From NCBI GenBank assembly GCA_963843835.1, contig CAWJMD010000008.1:930001-994000 (forward strand): 64,000 nucleotides of DNA, given 5' to 3'. This DNA is from CAWJMD01 sp963843835. GTDB lineage: Bacteria; Actinomycetota; Actinomycetes; Actinomycetales; CAWJMD01. The position numbers and the translations under genes were made by a program. Below are positions 46,172-55,252 of the stretch, in pieces. Below the pieces are notes generated by a model. That model ran no database searches, was not told the DNA's origin, and saw only the letters and a list, made by a program, of their open reading frames with translations. Position 1 is the stretch's first letter. Each line of letters begins with the position of its first letter.

Positions 46172-46921
46172 TCAGCCGTCGCGTGGGTCCTCGAGGCCGG
46201 TGGCGATCGCGTAGCGGACCAGCTCGACCCGGTTGTGCAGCTGGAGCTTGCCGAGCGTGTTCTGCACGTGGTTCTGCACCGTGCGGTGCGAGATCACGAG
46301 CCGGCCCGCGATCTCCTTGTACGACAGGCCCTTGGCGACCAGGCGCAGGATCTCGGTCTCCCGCTCGGTCAGCGTGCCCGCGGGAGGACCGACCGCCGCA
46401 CCGGCCGGCTGGTTCGACATGCGGCGGAACTCCCCGAGCACGAGGCCGGCGAGGCCGGGCGTGAAGACGGCGTCGCCCTCGGCGGTGCGGGCCACCGCCT
46501 CGAGCAGCTCGTCGCGGGAGGCGGACTTGACCAGGTACCCGGTGGCGCCGGCCTTGACCGCCTCGAGGACGTCGTCGTGCTCGCCGCTCGCCGACAGCAC
46601 CAGCACCCGCACCCTGGGGTCGGCTGCCACGATCCGGCGCGTCGCCTCGACGCCGTCGATGCCGGGCATCTGCAGGTCGGTGAGCACGACCTGCGGCCGG
46701 GTCGCGGCGGCACGGCGGATGGCCTCGGCGCCGCTGGCCGCCGTGGCGACGACCTGGTAGCCGGCTTCCTCGAGGTCGCGGGCCACCGACTCACGCCACA
46801 TCGGGTGGTCGTCGGCGACGAGCACCCGCACCGGCCCCTCCTGCTGGGACGGTGGAGGTTCGGCACCCTCCGGCGTCGGTGCCTCGGTCGTCGCTCCGGG
46901 GGTCGTGTCGTCCTCGCTCAC
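46172..46921 (-). CDS. macR: NarL/LuxR-type response regulator, MacR-like
   Basis: After about 28 disordered residues comes a receiver domain (VRVLVADDHPMWRESVARDL, phosphorylation Asp in VVLTDLQMPGIDG, Lys in GYLVKSASRDELLE). A Gly/Pro linker and a LuxR-type helix-turn-helix (LTERETEILRLVAKGLSYKE, ISHRTVQNHVQNTLGKL) follow. It is encoded directly downstream of a histidine kinase with a MacS-like architecture, so they form a two-component system. In Streptomyces MacRS responds to envelope state. GTG at 46921 has AGGG 8 bases upstream. Confidence 0.88.
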   Translation of the reverse strand: MSEDDTTPGATTEAPTPEGAEPPPSQQEGPVRVLVADDHPMWRESVARDLEEAGYQVVATAASGAEAIRRAAATRPQVVLTDLQMPGIDGVEATRRIVAADPRVRVLVLSASGEHDDVLEAVKAGATGYLVKSASRDELLEAVARTAEGDAVFTPGLAGLVLGEFRRMSNQPAGAAVGPPAGTLTERETEILRLVAKGLSYKEIAGRLVISHRTVQNHVQNTLGKLQLHNRVELVRYAIATGLEDPRDG

Positions 46922-46969
46922 GGCCCACACCCTAGGCACAGGTGTCCCGCACACCCGTGATGTCGCCCC

Positions 46970-48136
46970 TCACCGCGCGGGGCGCGGCACCCGCATCTCG
47001 ACCTCGGTGCCCCGGCCCGGCGCCGAGACCACGTCGACGGTGCCCCCGTGGTCCGCGACGCGACCCCTGACCGATCGGGCGACGCCCATCCGCCCCGCCT
47101 CGGCCGCCTCCTCCAGACGCCCCGGCACGAAGCCCACCCCGTCGTCGCGGACGGTCACCACGACGGCGCCACCCTCGTCCTCGACCAGCACCCAGGCCTG
47201 CGCACCCCGGCCGGCGTGCGCACGCACGTTGTCGAGCGCCGCGAACACCGCGGCAGCCAGGTCGCTCGCCGTACGGGTCGGCAGCAGCACCGGTCCGACC
47301 GGGCCGGACACGTGCACCGTGGGGCTGGACCGCTCACCGATCAGGGCGATGACGTCGGCCGCTGCCGGGCTCGACCGGTCACCGGCGCTCGCGTCGACGG
47401 GTGCGGTCGGTCTCGACGACACCAGACCGCGAAGGAGCGACTCCTGCTCCGCGGCCATCCGTCCCAGATCGGCTGCCTCACCGCCGATCTCGGCTCCCCG
47501 CCGCTGCACGAAGGCCAGCACCTGGAGCACCGAGTCGTGGATGTCGCGCGCGAGCCGCTCCCGTTCACGCGCCGCGGCGGCCGTCTCCAGAGCCGCCGCC
47601 AGCTCACGTCGGCTCCCCTCGTACAGCGAGCAGGCGTAACCGACCACGGCCCCGGCCAGCAGGAGCAGGACGATGTTGTGCAGCGTCATCCGCGTGATCG
47701 GCGAGATCACCACCAGGTCCGCGGCACCGACGGCGAGCGCCGCCACCACTCCCCCGACGGCACCGCGCCACACGGCCCACCCCAGCACCGCGGCCGCCGG
47801 CCACGTGAGGGGCAGGGTGTTCGTGGCCGCGATCTGGGTCCGGTCGTCCACGAGCAGGGACCCCAGTACCGCGAGGCAGGCGACGACCAGGTCGCCGACG
47901 ACCAGCCACGCGGGCCGCCGGGGCATGAACCAGATGGCGGCGGTCCACGCCGCCATCAGGGCCAGCACCACCCAGCCGGCCCAGGGTCTGCCCGTCTCGG
48001 CGGGCCGTGTCGCGTACGCGGCCGCCGCGTACACGACGGAGACCGCACGGAACACGTCGACCGCGCGCCACAGCGCACCGGTGAAACCGAGGTCGGTCGG
48101 CACCAGCCTCAGGTCACGGACCCGGTCACGGGGCAT
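46970..48136 (-). CDS. macS: Sensor histidine kinase, MacS-like (DUF5931 type)
   Basis: The 388-aa protein has about five membrane helices in the first 190 residues, without a large extracytoplasmic loop, suggesting a membrane-embedded sensor like the DUF5931 domain. The HisKA_3 dimerisation region is ERERLARDIHDSVLQVLAFV with the phosphorylated His. The ATPase domain has LAAAVFAALDNVRAHAGRGA (N box), VVTVRDDGVGF (G1) and GGTVDVVSAPGRGTEVEM (G2). It is followed by the MacR-like regulator with a 48-base gap. It starts about 45 bases after the acyltransferase stop on the same strand. Confidence 0.88.
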   Translation of the reverse strand: MPRDRVRDLRLVPTDLGFTGALWRAVDVFRAVSVVYAAAAYATRPAETGRPWAGWVVLALMAAWTAAIWFMPRRPAWLVVGDLVVACLAVLGSLLVDDRTQIAATNTLPLTWPAAAVLGWAVWRGAVGGVVAALAVGAADLVVISPITRMTLHNIVLLLLAGAVVGYACSLYEGSRRELAAALETAAAARERERLARDIHDSVLQVLAFVQRRGAEIGGEAADLGRMAAEQESLLRGLVSSRPTAPVDASAGDRSSPAAADVIALIGERSSPTVHVSGPVGPVLLPTRTASDLAAAVFAALDNVRAHAGRGAQAWVLVEDEGGAVVVTVRDDGVGFVPGRLEEAAEAGRMGVARSVRGRVADHGGTVDVVSAPGRGTEVEMRVPRPAR

Positions 48137-48180
48137 GCGGGGGGGTTCTGCTCGCGAGCGAGACGTCCTGCTGGACGGTC

Positions 48181-49227
48181 TCAGTCGGCGGCCCGGGCGT
48201 CGGGGTGGGAGCCCTGCCCGGTCCGCAGGTCGACGGGCCCCGAGCCCGGGGCTCCGCCGGAGCGGGGGGCGGGTGTGGTGGGGGTGGCCGCGTCGAGATC
48301 GACCGTCAGACCGTCGTCGTCGTCGTCGGCCTGAGGGCCCTCGCCGGGCGCGTTCAGCCGTACCTCGTCCTCCGCCGATGGAGCGTGCGACTCGCCCTCG
48401 ACCGTGGCCGCGTCGTCCAGCCTGGTGGCCTCGCCCTTGGCAGCCTCCACCCGGGCGCGGGCGTCCGCCGCGCGGGCGGCCGCGGCGGACGCCGCCGCCT
48501 GGGCCCTCGTCCGCGCCTGGGAGATGCGGTCGCGGACCGCCTCGGCGAGCTGCTCCTTCATGGTCGCGGCGTACACGTCCACGTACTGCTGGCCGGAGAG
48601 CCGCATCAGCTCGTACATGATCTCGTCGGTGATCGACCGCAGCACGAGGCGGTCAGACTCCATGCCCTCGTAGCGCGAGAAGTCCAGCGGAGCGCCGACG
48701 ATGACGCCGACCCGCTTGATGGAGGGCACCTTGCGACCGATCGGCTGCACCTTGTCGGTGCCGACCATCACGACCGGCAGCACCGGGACCTTGCCCTCGA
48801 GCGCCATCCGCGCCACCCCGGTCTTGCCCCGGTAGAGCCGCCCGTCCGGGCTGCGCGTGCCCTCCGGGTAGATGCCGAGGAGGTTGCCGCCGGAAAGCAC
48901 CTTGAGGCCGGCGCGCAGGGCGGCCTCGCTCGCCTCGCCGCCTGACCTGTCCACCGGCACCTGCCCGACCCCGCGGAAGAAGCCGGCGGTCAGACGTCCC
49001 TTGATGCCCCGCCCGGTGAAGTAGTCGGCCTTGGCCAGGAAGGTGATCCGACGCGGGACCACCAGCGGCAGGAAGAAGGAGTCCGAGAAGGACAGGTGGT
49101 TGCTGACCAGGATCGCCGGGCCCGAGTCGGGCACGTTCTCGATGCCGCGGACCCATGGCCGGAAGAGCGCACGGAGGATCGGACCGAGCACGATCGTCTT
49201 GAGCACCCAGTAGAACACCCTCCGCAC
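48181..49227 (-). CDS. 1-acyl-sn-glycerol-3-phosphate acyltransferase (PlsC-like)
   Basis: The 348-aa protein starts with a hydrophobic anchor, VFYWVLKTIVLGPILRALF. The acyltransferase motif NHLSFSD (H-x4-D) follows near residue 35. Further motifs are FFRGVGQVPVDRSGG and the substrate-binding YPEGTRSPDGRLYRGKTG. This fits the PlsC/LPLAT family of phosphatidic-acid synthesis at the membrane. The last 100 residues are Ala/Arg/Glu-rich, with helical then acidic disordered character, unusual for PlsC. GTG at 49227 is chosen; a second GTG three codons later overlaps GGAGG. It is divergent from an esterase gene. Confidence 0.87.
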   Translation of the reverse strand: MRRVFYWVLKTIVLGPILRALFRPWVRGIENVPDSGPAILVSNHLSFSDSFFLPLVVPRRITFLAKADYFTGRGIKGRLTAGFFRGVGQVPVDRSGGEASEAALRAGLKVLSGGNLLGIYPEGTRSPDGRLYRGKTGVARMALEGKVPVLPVVMVGTDKVQPIGRKVPSIKRVGVIVGAPLDFSRYEGMESDRLVLRSITDEIMYELMRLSGQQYVDVYAATMKEQLAEAVRDRISQARTRAQAAASAAAARAADARARVEAAKGEATRLDDAATVEGESHAPSAEDEVRLNAPGEGPQADDDDDGLTVDLDAATPTTPAPRSGGAPGSGPVDLRTGQGSHPDARAAD

Positions 49228-49404
49228 TCTACGGACTTCCGTGCGTCGGGCGCTGCCCCTCGGTCCACCGGCCACCTGCACGGTCACCCACCTGGCCCCG
49301 CGCACTACGTTCCGTACCGCTCCCGTTCGGGTGCTCCTGTCCGTTGTGCGAGCACCTTGGCCGATCCCTCGACCCGTACGCCCGGGGCGTGCCACGATGA
49401 GCGC

Positions 49405-50175
49405 GTGCCAGTCATGCCCGGGGCCGAGCCCTTCAGCCACGACGGGAGCGACGTCGCGGTACTCCTGTGCCACGGCTTCACAGGCACGCCCCAGAGCCTG
49501 CGGGGCTGGGCGGAGCACCTGGCCACCGAGGGGTTCACCGTCCGCCTGCCGCGCCTGCCCGGTCACGGCACGAGCTGGCCGGAGATGAACCGGACCCGCT
49601 GGCCGGACTGGTACGCGGCCGTGGAGACCGAGCTGGTCGACCTCGCCCGCGACCACCGCTGCGTCGTCGTGGGTGGGCTCTCGATGGGTGGCGCGCTGGC
49701 CCTCCGGCTCGCGCAGCAGCACCCCGACCTCGTCGCCGGCCTGGTGCTCGTCAACCCTGCCGTCAAGCTCACCGACCCTCGGCTGCGGGCCGTTCCGCTG
49801 CTGCGACACGTGCTCGGCTCCACCCCCGGGATCGCCAGCGACATCCGCAAGGCGGGCACGACGGAGCTGGCCTACGACCGCACCCCCCTGCACGCGCTGC
49901 ACTCGTCGATCGAGCTGTACGGCGAGGTGGAGCGCGCTCTCCCCGAGGTGACCGCGCCGCTGCTCATGCTGCGGTCCGCCGTCGACCACGTCGTGCCGGT
50001 GTCGAGCCCGGAGCTCGTCCTCGACCGCGTCTCCAGCTCGGACGTCACCGACGTGGTGCTGCACGACAGCTTCCACGTGGCGACGCTCGACGAGGACGCC
50101 GACCTGATCAACGCCCGCAGCGCGGAGTTCGTCCACCGTGTCGGCGCCCGTGACTCCGACCAGGTGCCGTCGTGA
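49405..50175 (+). CDS. Alpha/beta hydrolase, carboxylesterase/monoacylglycerol-lipase type
   Basis: The 256-aa cytoplasmic hydrolase shows the oxyanion motif LLCHGFTGTPQSLRGWAEHL, the nucleophile elbow GGLSMGGALAL, the acid in MLRSAVDHVVP and the His in LHDSFHVATLDED. This is the pattern of Est30-like carboxylesterases and bacterial monoacylglycerol lipases. GTG at 49405 is the likely start, with ATG at 49414 as alternative. Its stop overlaps the GTG of the next gene. It is divergent from the acyltransferase, hinting at a lipid-related role. Confidence 0.87.
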   Translation: MPVMPGAEPFSHDGSDVAVLLCHGFTGTPQSLRGWAEHLATEGFTVRLPRLPGHGTSWPEMNRTRWPDWYAAVETELVDLARDHRCVVVGGLSMGGALALRLAQQHPDLVAGLVLVNPAVKLTDPRLRAVPLLRHVLGSTPGIASDIRKAGTTELAYDRTPLHALHSSIELYGEVERALPEVTAPLLMLRSAVDHVVPVSSPELVLDRVSSSDVTDVVLHDSFHVATLDEDADLINARSAEFVHRVGARDSDQVPS

Positions 50176-50933
50176 CCCGGACCCCGGACGACGTGCCCGA
50201 GGGCGAGAGGGACGACATCGGCGGAGGTGTCGACGTCGAGGCCGCCTGGGCACAGATCGTCGCGCGATGGTCCGAGGAGGCGGCAGGACACCCGCAGCCA
50301 CGCGACGACACCGGCGAGGACCTGGACGGCGTGGTGCTCGACGTCACCGACCCGGCCGACCTCGCCCGTGCCGGCCTGCCCCCGGAGAGCCCGGAGGACT
50401 CGGACTCCGTCGGCTCCTCCGGTCCCGGAGACGTGGCTTCCCGCCGCGCGACCGACGTCCCGGACGACGAGACGGAGCTCTACGACTACCCGACGCGGCC
50501 GACGCGGCACCGGCTGACGCCGGAAGAGGTCGCCCAGCTCGCCGAGGAGGGCTGGTCCACCGACCCGGAGCCGCCTGCGGAGGACCGGCGTCCCACCCGT
50601 GACTGGCGCCGGTCGTGGCACGCGCCCACCAGCTCCCACGTCGGTGGCGAGGAGGCGCGCAGCGGACACAGCGCCTCCCTCGACGACGACGAGGACGACG
50701 GCTTCGTCCCCCCGGAGCCGCCCCCTCTGCCCCGGGGTGACCTGGTCAGCACGGTCGCCTGGGTGTCGGCCCTCGGGGCTCCCCTCTTCCTCCTCCTGGC
50801 CGCCCTGTTCTGGCGGTCGGCCCCCTCGATGCTCGTCGGGGCAGCGGTCGTGGCGTTCATCGCGGGCTTCGTCACCCTGGTGGTCCGCATGCCGGACCGC
50901 TCCGACGACGGCGACGACGGCGCGGTCGTCTAA
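50172..50933 (+). CDS. Acidic protein with two C-terminal membrane helices
   Basis: The 253-aa protein has about 190 acidic, Pro-rich and probably disordered residues, including VEAAWAQIVARWSEEAAGHP and HRLTPEEVAQLAEEGWSTDP. Two helices follow near residues 193-238 (DLVSTVAWVSALGAPLFLLL, MLVGAAVVAFIAGFVTLVVR) and an Asp-rich tail. I do not recognise a named domain, although the architecture is common in actinobacteria. The GTG overlaps the TGA of the esterase gene (GTGA), and it ends 10 bases before the TIGR00300 gene, so the three are likely one transcript. Confidence 0.75.
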   Translation: MTRTPDDVPEGERDDIGGGVDVEAAWAQIVARWSEEAAGHPQPRDDTGEDLDGVVLDVTDPADLARAGLPPESPEDSDSVGSSGPGDVASRRATDVPDDETELYDYPTRPTRHRLTPEEVAQLAEEGWSTDPEPPAEDRRPTRDWRRSWHAPTSSHVGGEEARSGHSASLDDDEDDGFVPPEPPPLPRGDLVSTVAWVSALGAPLFLLLAALFWRSAPSMLVGAAVVAFIAGFVTLVVRMPDRSDDGDDGAVV

Positions 50934-50943
50934 CCTCCGCTGC

Positions 50944-52179
50944 ATGACCTCCACCGACACCGTCGAGATCCGTGGCCACCTGCTCGACTCGGGCGTGCTC
51001 AGCCGCTGCGCGACCGACGTGAGATCCCTCGGCGGCGACTACGTGATCCTGCGCCTCGACGTCGGCAAGGACTCGGGCGACGAGTCCTACGCCCGCATCC
51101 GCGTGCAGGCCGACGACGACACCACGCTCGCGTCGATCCTGATGCGGCTCAACAGCTATGGCGTGAACCTGACCGAGCCGGGTGAGGCTGTCGTGCGCGA
51201 CGTCGACACCGACGGGGTCTTCCCGCTCGACTTCTACTCGACGACCAACCTCGAGACCCAGGTGCGGCTCGGCACCCGCTGGTTCGACGTCGCCCATCCC
51301 GAGATGGACTGCGGCCTGCTGGTGACCGGCGAGGGCGACGACGTGTCCGTGCGTACCGTCCCGGTCAGCGACGTGCGGGCCGGCGACCGCGTCGTGTGCG
51401 GACCCCAGGGCGTACGCGTCTCCCGGGCGATCGTGGCGCCGAACGACGAGGTCTTCGAGTTCATGAACTCCGAGGTGTCGTCGGAGAAGCCGCAGGCACT
51501 CCTGGTGCGCCAGATCGCGCAGGAGATGCGGGACACGAAGGCCGCCGGCCATCGCATCCTCTGGGTCGGCGGTCCCGCTGTGGTGCACACCGGCGCCGCC
51601 CCGGCGATGGTCGCGCTCGTCGAGGCCGGCTACGTGGACGTGCTGTTCGGTGGCAACGCGATCGCCACCCACGACATCGAGTCGTCGATCTACGGCACGT
51701 CGCTGGGCGTCGACCTCTCCCACGGGCAAGGTGTGGAGCACGGCCACGAGCACCACATCCGCGCCATCAACGCCGTCCGCCGCGCCGGGTCGATCGCCGA
51801 GGCCGTCGAGCAGGGCGTCATCACGTCCGGGGTGATGCACGCGATGGTGAAGAACGGCAAGGACTTCGTGCTGGTCGGCTCCGTGCGCGACGATGGCCCG
51901 CTGCCCGACGTCGTGACCGACGTGATCGAGGGTCAGCGCGCGATGCGCGCGCAGCTGCACGACGTCGGCTTCGCGATCATGGTGGCGACGATGCTGCACT
52001 CGGTGGCGACGGGGAACATCCTGCCCGCGTCGGTGCCCCTGGTGTGCGTCGACATCAACCCCGCGACGGTCACGAAGCTGGCCGACCGGGGGTCCTCGCA
52101 GGCTCGCGGCGTCGTCACCGACATCGGGCTGTTCCTCGAGCAGCTCGCCGACGAGCTCGTGCCCGGCCGCCCCAAGTGA
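50944..52179 (+). CDS. TIGR00300 family protein (LOR/SDH domain, ornithine cyclodeaminase-like)
   Basis: The 411-aa protein has an N-terminal LOR/SDH bifunctional-enzyme conserved region (VEIRGHLLDSGVLSRC, PEMDCGLLVTGEGD, FEFMNSEVSSEKPQALLVRQ). A nucleotide-binding part follows, with ILWVGGPAVVHTGAAPAM, VLFGGNAIATHDIESSIYGT and HGQGVEHGHEHHIRAINAVR. This is the TIGR00300 pattern. Archaeal and cyanobacterial relatives are reported as ornithine cyclodeaminases producing proline, so a role in arginine/ornithine breakdown is plausible but untested here. The end meets the convergent EEP gene at a shared hairpin. Confidence 0.85.
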   Translation: MTSTDTVEIRGHLLDSGVLSRCATDVRSLGGDYVILRLDVGKDSGDESYARIRVQADDDTTLASILMRLNSYGVNLTEPGEAVVRDVDTDGVFPLDFYSTTNLETQVRLGTRWFDVAHPEMDCGLLVTGEGDDVSVRTVPVSDVRAGDRVVCGPQGVRVSRAIVAPNDEVFEFMNSEVSSEKPQALLVRQIAQEMRDTKAAGHRILWVGGPAVVHTGAAPAMVALVEAGYVDVLFGGNAIATHDIESSIYGTSLGVDLSHGQGVEHGHEHHIRAINAVRRAGSIAEAVEQGVITSGVMHAMVKNGKDFVLVGSVRDDGPLPDVVTDVIEGQRAMRAQLHDVGFAIMVATMLHSVATGNILPASVPLVCVDINPATVTKLADRGSSQARGVVTDIGLFLEQLADELVPGRPK

Positions 52180-52187
52180 CCCCCGCG

Positions 52188-52214
52188 CCCTGTCCCCTCA
52201 GCGAGGGGGCAGGG
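52188..52214. terminator. Bidirectional terminator-like hairpin
   Basis: CCCTGTCCCCT (52188-52198) pairs with AGGGGGCAGGG (52204-52214) across a 5-base loop, with one T-G wobble. It sits between the convergent TIGR00300 and EEP genes and overlaps the last codons of the latter, so it can act in both directions. Confidence 0.65.
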
Positions 52215-52905
52215 CGATCTCGGCGAGGACGGGACGGTGGTCGCTGGCTGCCAGCACGTCCTCCTCGGTGACGCCGCGGGGGAACCCGTAGCCCGCGACG
52301 TCCAGGCCGGGGTCGACCAGCACGGCGTCGATGCGGTGGCGCGGACGGGCTGCCGGGAAGGTGGCCCCGCTGTCGGAGCCGGGATCGGTGACGTGGGTGG
52401 CGAGCGCGCGCCACGACGGCCCACCGGGCGCCTCGTTCAGGTCCCCGGCCACGACGGCGGGCATCCCCGGAGGCAGCGAGGCGAGCAGCCGCGCCACGTG
52501 CGACGCGCGTTCGTCGGCGTCCAGGCCGAGGTGCAGGCACGTCACCGAGACGGACGCGGTGCCGGGCAGCGAGACGACCGTGCGCACGGCACCCCGCGGT
52601 CGTGTCCGCCACCCGCCGACAGGCAGGCGCACGGCCTCGGCGCCGGCGGTCCTCGTCCGGCTGCTGACGAGCACCGCCGTCCCGGCGGACGAGCGGCCGC
52701 CGGCGACGAAGTAGGTGCCCACGCGCCGCGAGAGGGCGACGAGGCGCCGCCTGGACCCGGGCAGGCGGGACACCTCCTGCAGGCACAGCACGTCGGCGCC
52801 GGCGGCACGCAGGACGCGGCCCACCGCGAACGGGTCACCGAGCAGGTCCTTCAGGTTCCAGGTCATCACCCTCAGGGTGCGCGCGCCGTCCCGCGGCATC
52901 GTCAC
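52198..52905 (-). CDS. Endonuclease/exonuclease/phosphatase family protein, cytoplasmic
   Basis: The 235-aa protein is a compact EEP-fold phosphoesterase: RVMTWNLKDLLGD, metal-binding Glu in LCLQEVSRLPG, VTCLHLGLDADERASHV, VVAGDLNEAPGG and terminal SDHRPVLAEIAL. All catalytic residues are visible. There is no signal peptide, unlike the EEP protein at 1.3 kb. GTG at 52905 overlaps the ROK kinase stop (GTGA); ATG at 52899 is an alternative. The substrate is unknown; DNA repair or nucleotide hydrolysis are possible. Confidence 0.85.
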   Translation of the reverse strand: MTMPRDGARTLRVMTWNLKDLLGDPFAVGRVLRAAGADVLCLQEVSRLPGSRRRLVALSRRVGTYFVAGGRSSAGTAVLVSSRTRTAGAEAVRLPVGGWRTRPRGAVRTVVSLPGTASVSVTCLHLGLDADERASHVARLLASLPPGMPAVVAGDLNEAPGGPSWRALATHVTDPGSDSGATFPAARPRHRIDAVLVDPGLDVAGYGFPRGVTEEDVLAASDHRPVLAEIALPPR

Positions 52906-53885
52906 CGCCCGCTGTCGGCGGCGCGGCGGGCCAGGTCGGCGACGCCGACCAGGCCGGCGAGCGGCCCGAGCTCGGCCAGTCGCACGCTGGCTGCCGGTCG
53001 GAACCCGCGACCGGTCAGCTGGCGGGCGAAGGCCTGCCGGGCCGGGTCGAGCAGGAGGTCGCCCGCCTCGCAGACCCCGCCCCCCACGACGAAGGTGCCG
53101 GGGTCCAGTGCCGCGGCGAGGTTGGCCAGGCCGATCCCCAGCCACTCGCCGACCTCGGCCAGCAGCTCGACCGCTGGGGCGTCGCCCGCACGGGCGGCGT
53201 CGGTGACGACGCTCCCGACGAGGGCGGCGGGGTCGCCACCGGCTCGGGCCAGCATCCCGTCGGCGTCGGGCGATCCCGCCGCGGCGAGCTCGCGGGCCAG
53301 TCGCCCGAGGGCGTTTCCCGAGGCGTACTGCTCCCAGCACCCGCGGTTGCCGCACTCGCAGCGATGCCCGCCGGGCACCAGCACCATGTGGCCGAACTCG
53401 CCGGCGATGCCGAACCGTCCGCGCTCCAACCGGCCGTCCAGGACGATGCCGCCGCCGATCCCGGTGCCGAGCGTGACGCAGACCAGGTGGGACTCCCCCC
53501 GGCCGGCACCGAAACGCCACTCGGCCCATGCCGCCGCGTTGGCGTCGTTGTCGACCAGCACGGGTCGGCCGATCCGCTCGGTCAGCCCCTGGCGCAGTGG
53601 TTCCCGCCGCCAGGCCAGGTGGGGCGAGAACAGCACCGTCTCGCCGTCCTCGGAGACGAACCCCGCAGCGCCGACGCCGACAGGAGCCCAGGGGTCGTCG
53701 TGCGCGAGCTCGTCGACCACGGCCGCGATCGTGTCCTCGACCGCCTCGACGTCGCGCCCCGGTGTCGCCCTCCTGGCGGTGGCGAGGACCTGACCGCCGG
53801 CGTCCACGAGCCCGGCCACGACCTTGGTGCCGCCGATGTCGACACCGACCGCCAGCGGTGACGCGGGGTGCGTGGGGTCAGCCAC
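52902..53885 (-). CDS. ROK family sugar kinase (glucokinase-like)
   Basis: The 327-aa protein has the phosphate-binding GVDIGGTKVVAGLVDAGG, catalytic region LVDNDANAAAWAEWRFGAG, VTLGTGIGGGIVLDG, and the ROK zinc motif GHMVLVPGGHRCECGNRGCW with three Cys and one His. All point to an active ROK glucokinase or a close sugar kinase. It lacks the N-terminal helix-turn-helix of ROK repressors. It is the second of two tandem ROK genes; its GTG overlaps the stop of the first by about 8 bases. The pair likely arose by duplication. Confidence 0.9.
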   Translation of the reverse strand: MADPTHPASPLAVGVDIGGTKVVAGLVDAGGQVLATARRATPGRDVEAVEDTIAAVVDELAHDDPWAPVGVGAAGFVSEDGETVLFSPHLAWRREPLRQGLTERIGRPVLVDNDANAAAWAEWRFGAGRGESHLVCVTLGTGIGGGIVLDGRLERGRFGIAGEFGHMVLVPGGHRCECGNRGCWEQYASGNALGRLARELAAAGSPDADGMLARAGGDPAALVGSVVTDAARAGDAPAVELLAEVGEWLGIGLANLAAALDPGTFVVGGGVCEAGDLLLDPARQAFARQLTGRGFRPAASVRLAELGPLAGLVGVADLARRAADSGR

Positions 53886-54841
53886 CCGACACGTCGCGCG
53901 CGAGGTCGGCGGCGCCCACCAGCCCGGCGTCGTTGCCCAGCTCCGCCAGGACGATCCGCGCGAGGGGACGGTGTCCCCGGGCGGTCAGGTGGTGGGCGAA
54001 GGCGGTGCGGATGGGCTCGAGGAGCAGGTCCCCGGCCTGGCTGGCGCCACCCCCGATCACGACGAGCTCGGGGTCGAGCACGGCGGCCAGGCTGGCGATG
54101 CCCTCCCCCAGCCACCGACCCAGCTCCTCCAGCAGCTCGATCGCCGCCGGGTCGCCCTCGTTGGCGGCGCCGGTGACGAGCTGTCCGGTGATGCGGTCGA
54201 CGTGCCCGCCCGCGAGCGCGAGCAGGCGGTGCGCCGTGACCGCGCCGGAGCCGGCGAGCTCTCGCGCCTGGCTGGCGAGCGCGTTCCCCGACGCGTACTG
54301 CTCCCAGCACCCGCGGTTGCCGCACCCGCAGCGGCGTCCGTCGGGCACGACCCGCAGGTGACCGATCTCGGCGGCCATCCCGAAGCCGCCGCGCAGCAGC
54401 TGTCCGTCGATGACGATGCCGCCGCCCAGCCCGGTACCCATGGTCACGAGCACCATGTCGTCGACGTGTCGGCCCGCACCGAACCGGAACTCGCCCCACG
54501 CGGCGGCGTTCGCGTCGTTCTCCACCACCACCGGCAGACCGGTCGGCGGCCGTGACGAGGTCGCGCAGTGGCTCGTCCCGCCAGGCCAGGTTCGGCGCGA
54601 AGACGACCGTGGAGTGGGACTTGTCGACGAAGCCGGCGGCGGCCACGCCGACCGCTGTCACCTTCTCGTCGCCGCTGTCACCGATCCGCAGCTCGGCGAC
54701 CATCTCGCTGATCGCCGCGACGATCCCCGCCGGGTCCTGGCTCGGGGTGTCGCGCCGTCCACGCCGGACGATGGTGCCGTCCCCGGCGACGACGGCCGCC
54801 GCGATCTTCGTGCCGCCGACGTCCACGCCGATGGTGTGCAT
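53878..54841 (-). CDS. glkA: ROK glucokinase, with one frameshift
   Basis: The sequence resembles actinobacterial GlkA: MHTIGVDVGGTKIAAAVVAG, STVVFAPNLAWRDEPLRDLV, then VVVENDANAAAWGEFRFGAG, TMGTGLGGGIVIDGQL and the zinc motif GHLRVVPDGRRCGCGNRGCW. The first 96 residues and the rest lie in different frames. One extra G in GCCGCCGACCGGT near 54541-54549 explains this, and removing it gives TAATGLPVVVENDANAA. The repaired protein is about 320 aa. GGAGGAC precedes the ATG at 54841. The upstream order matches the glucokinase neighbourhood of other actinobacteria. Sequencing error is likely. Confidence 0.85.
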
Positions 54842-54880
54842 GAGGTCCTCCGTGGCCACAGGGCCGGTCGGTCGGGCTGG

Positions 54881-55236
54881 TCAGTCGCTGACGTCGATGT
54901 GCTGGGTGGTCGGACGGGGGTCCGCGTCGGAGCGTTCGGTGCCCGGCGGTCGCCGTGCGGGCGCGCGACGGCCTGGTCCGTGGCGAGGGCCGTGACCGCG
55001 GCGACGAGGGCGCTGGTGGCGTCGGCCAGGTGGCCCACGACCTCCGGCCGCGCCTGGCCGAGCCGGGCGATCGCCTGGCAGACCGGGCAGACCCCGCACG
55101 TCTGCGGCAGGTGCTGCGGCGCGCCGTCCGCGGACGCCTCGGCGTGCTGGGTGGCTCCTCGGGTCCAGGCCGCAGCGGCCTGCTGCAGCGACGCGAACAG
55201 GCGCTCCGCCTCCTCCCCCACGGTTCCGGGGCTCAT
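54881..55236 (-). CDS. Small CxxCxxC protein (DUF5304-like), with one frameshift
   Basis: The roughly 118-aa protein begins MSPGTVGEEAERLFASLQQA and contains CGVCPVCQAIARL, a zinc-binding-type Cys motif, then a helix (VGHLADATSALVAAVTALAT). The C-terminus PPGTERSDADPRPTTQHIDV continues in another frame to a TGA at 54881 after a missing base near 54944-54953. GAGGAGG precedes the ATG. Its place between an ArsA-like ATPase and a glucokinase is shared with Streptomyces, where I recall DUF5304 proteins. The function is unknown. Confidence 0.7.
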
Positions 55237-55252
55237 CGCGCCTCCTCGCCGG

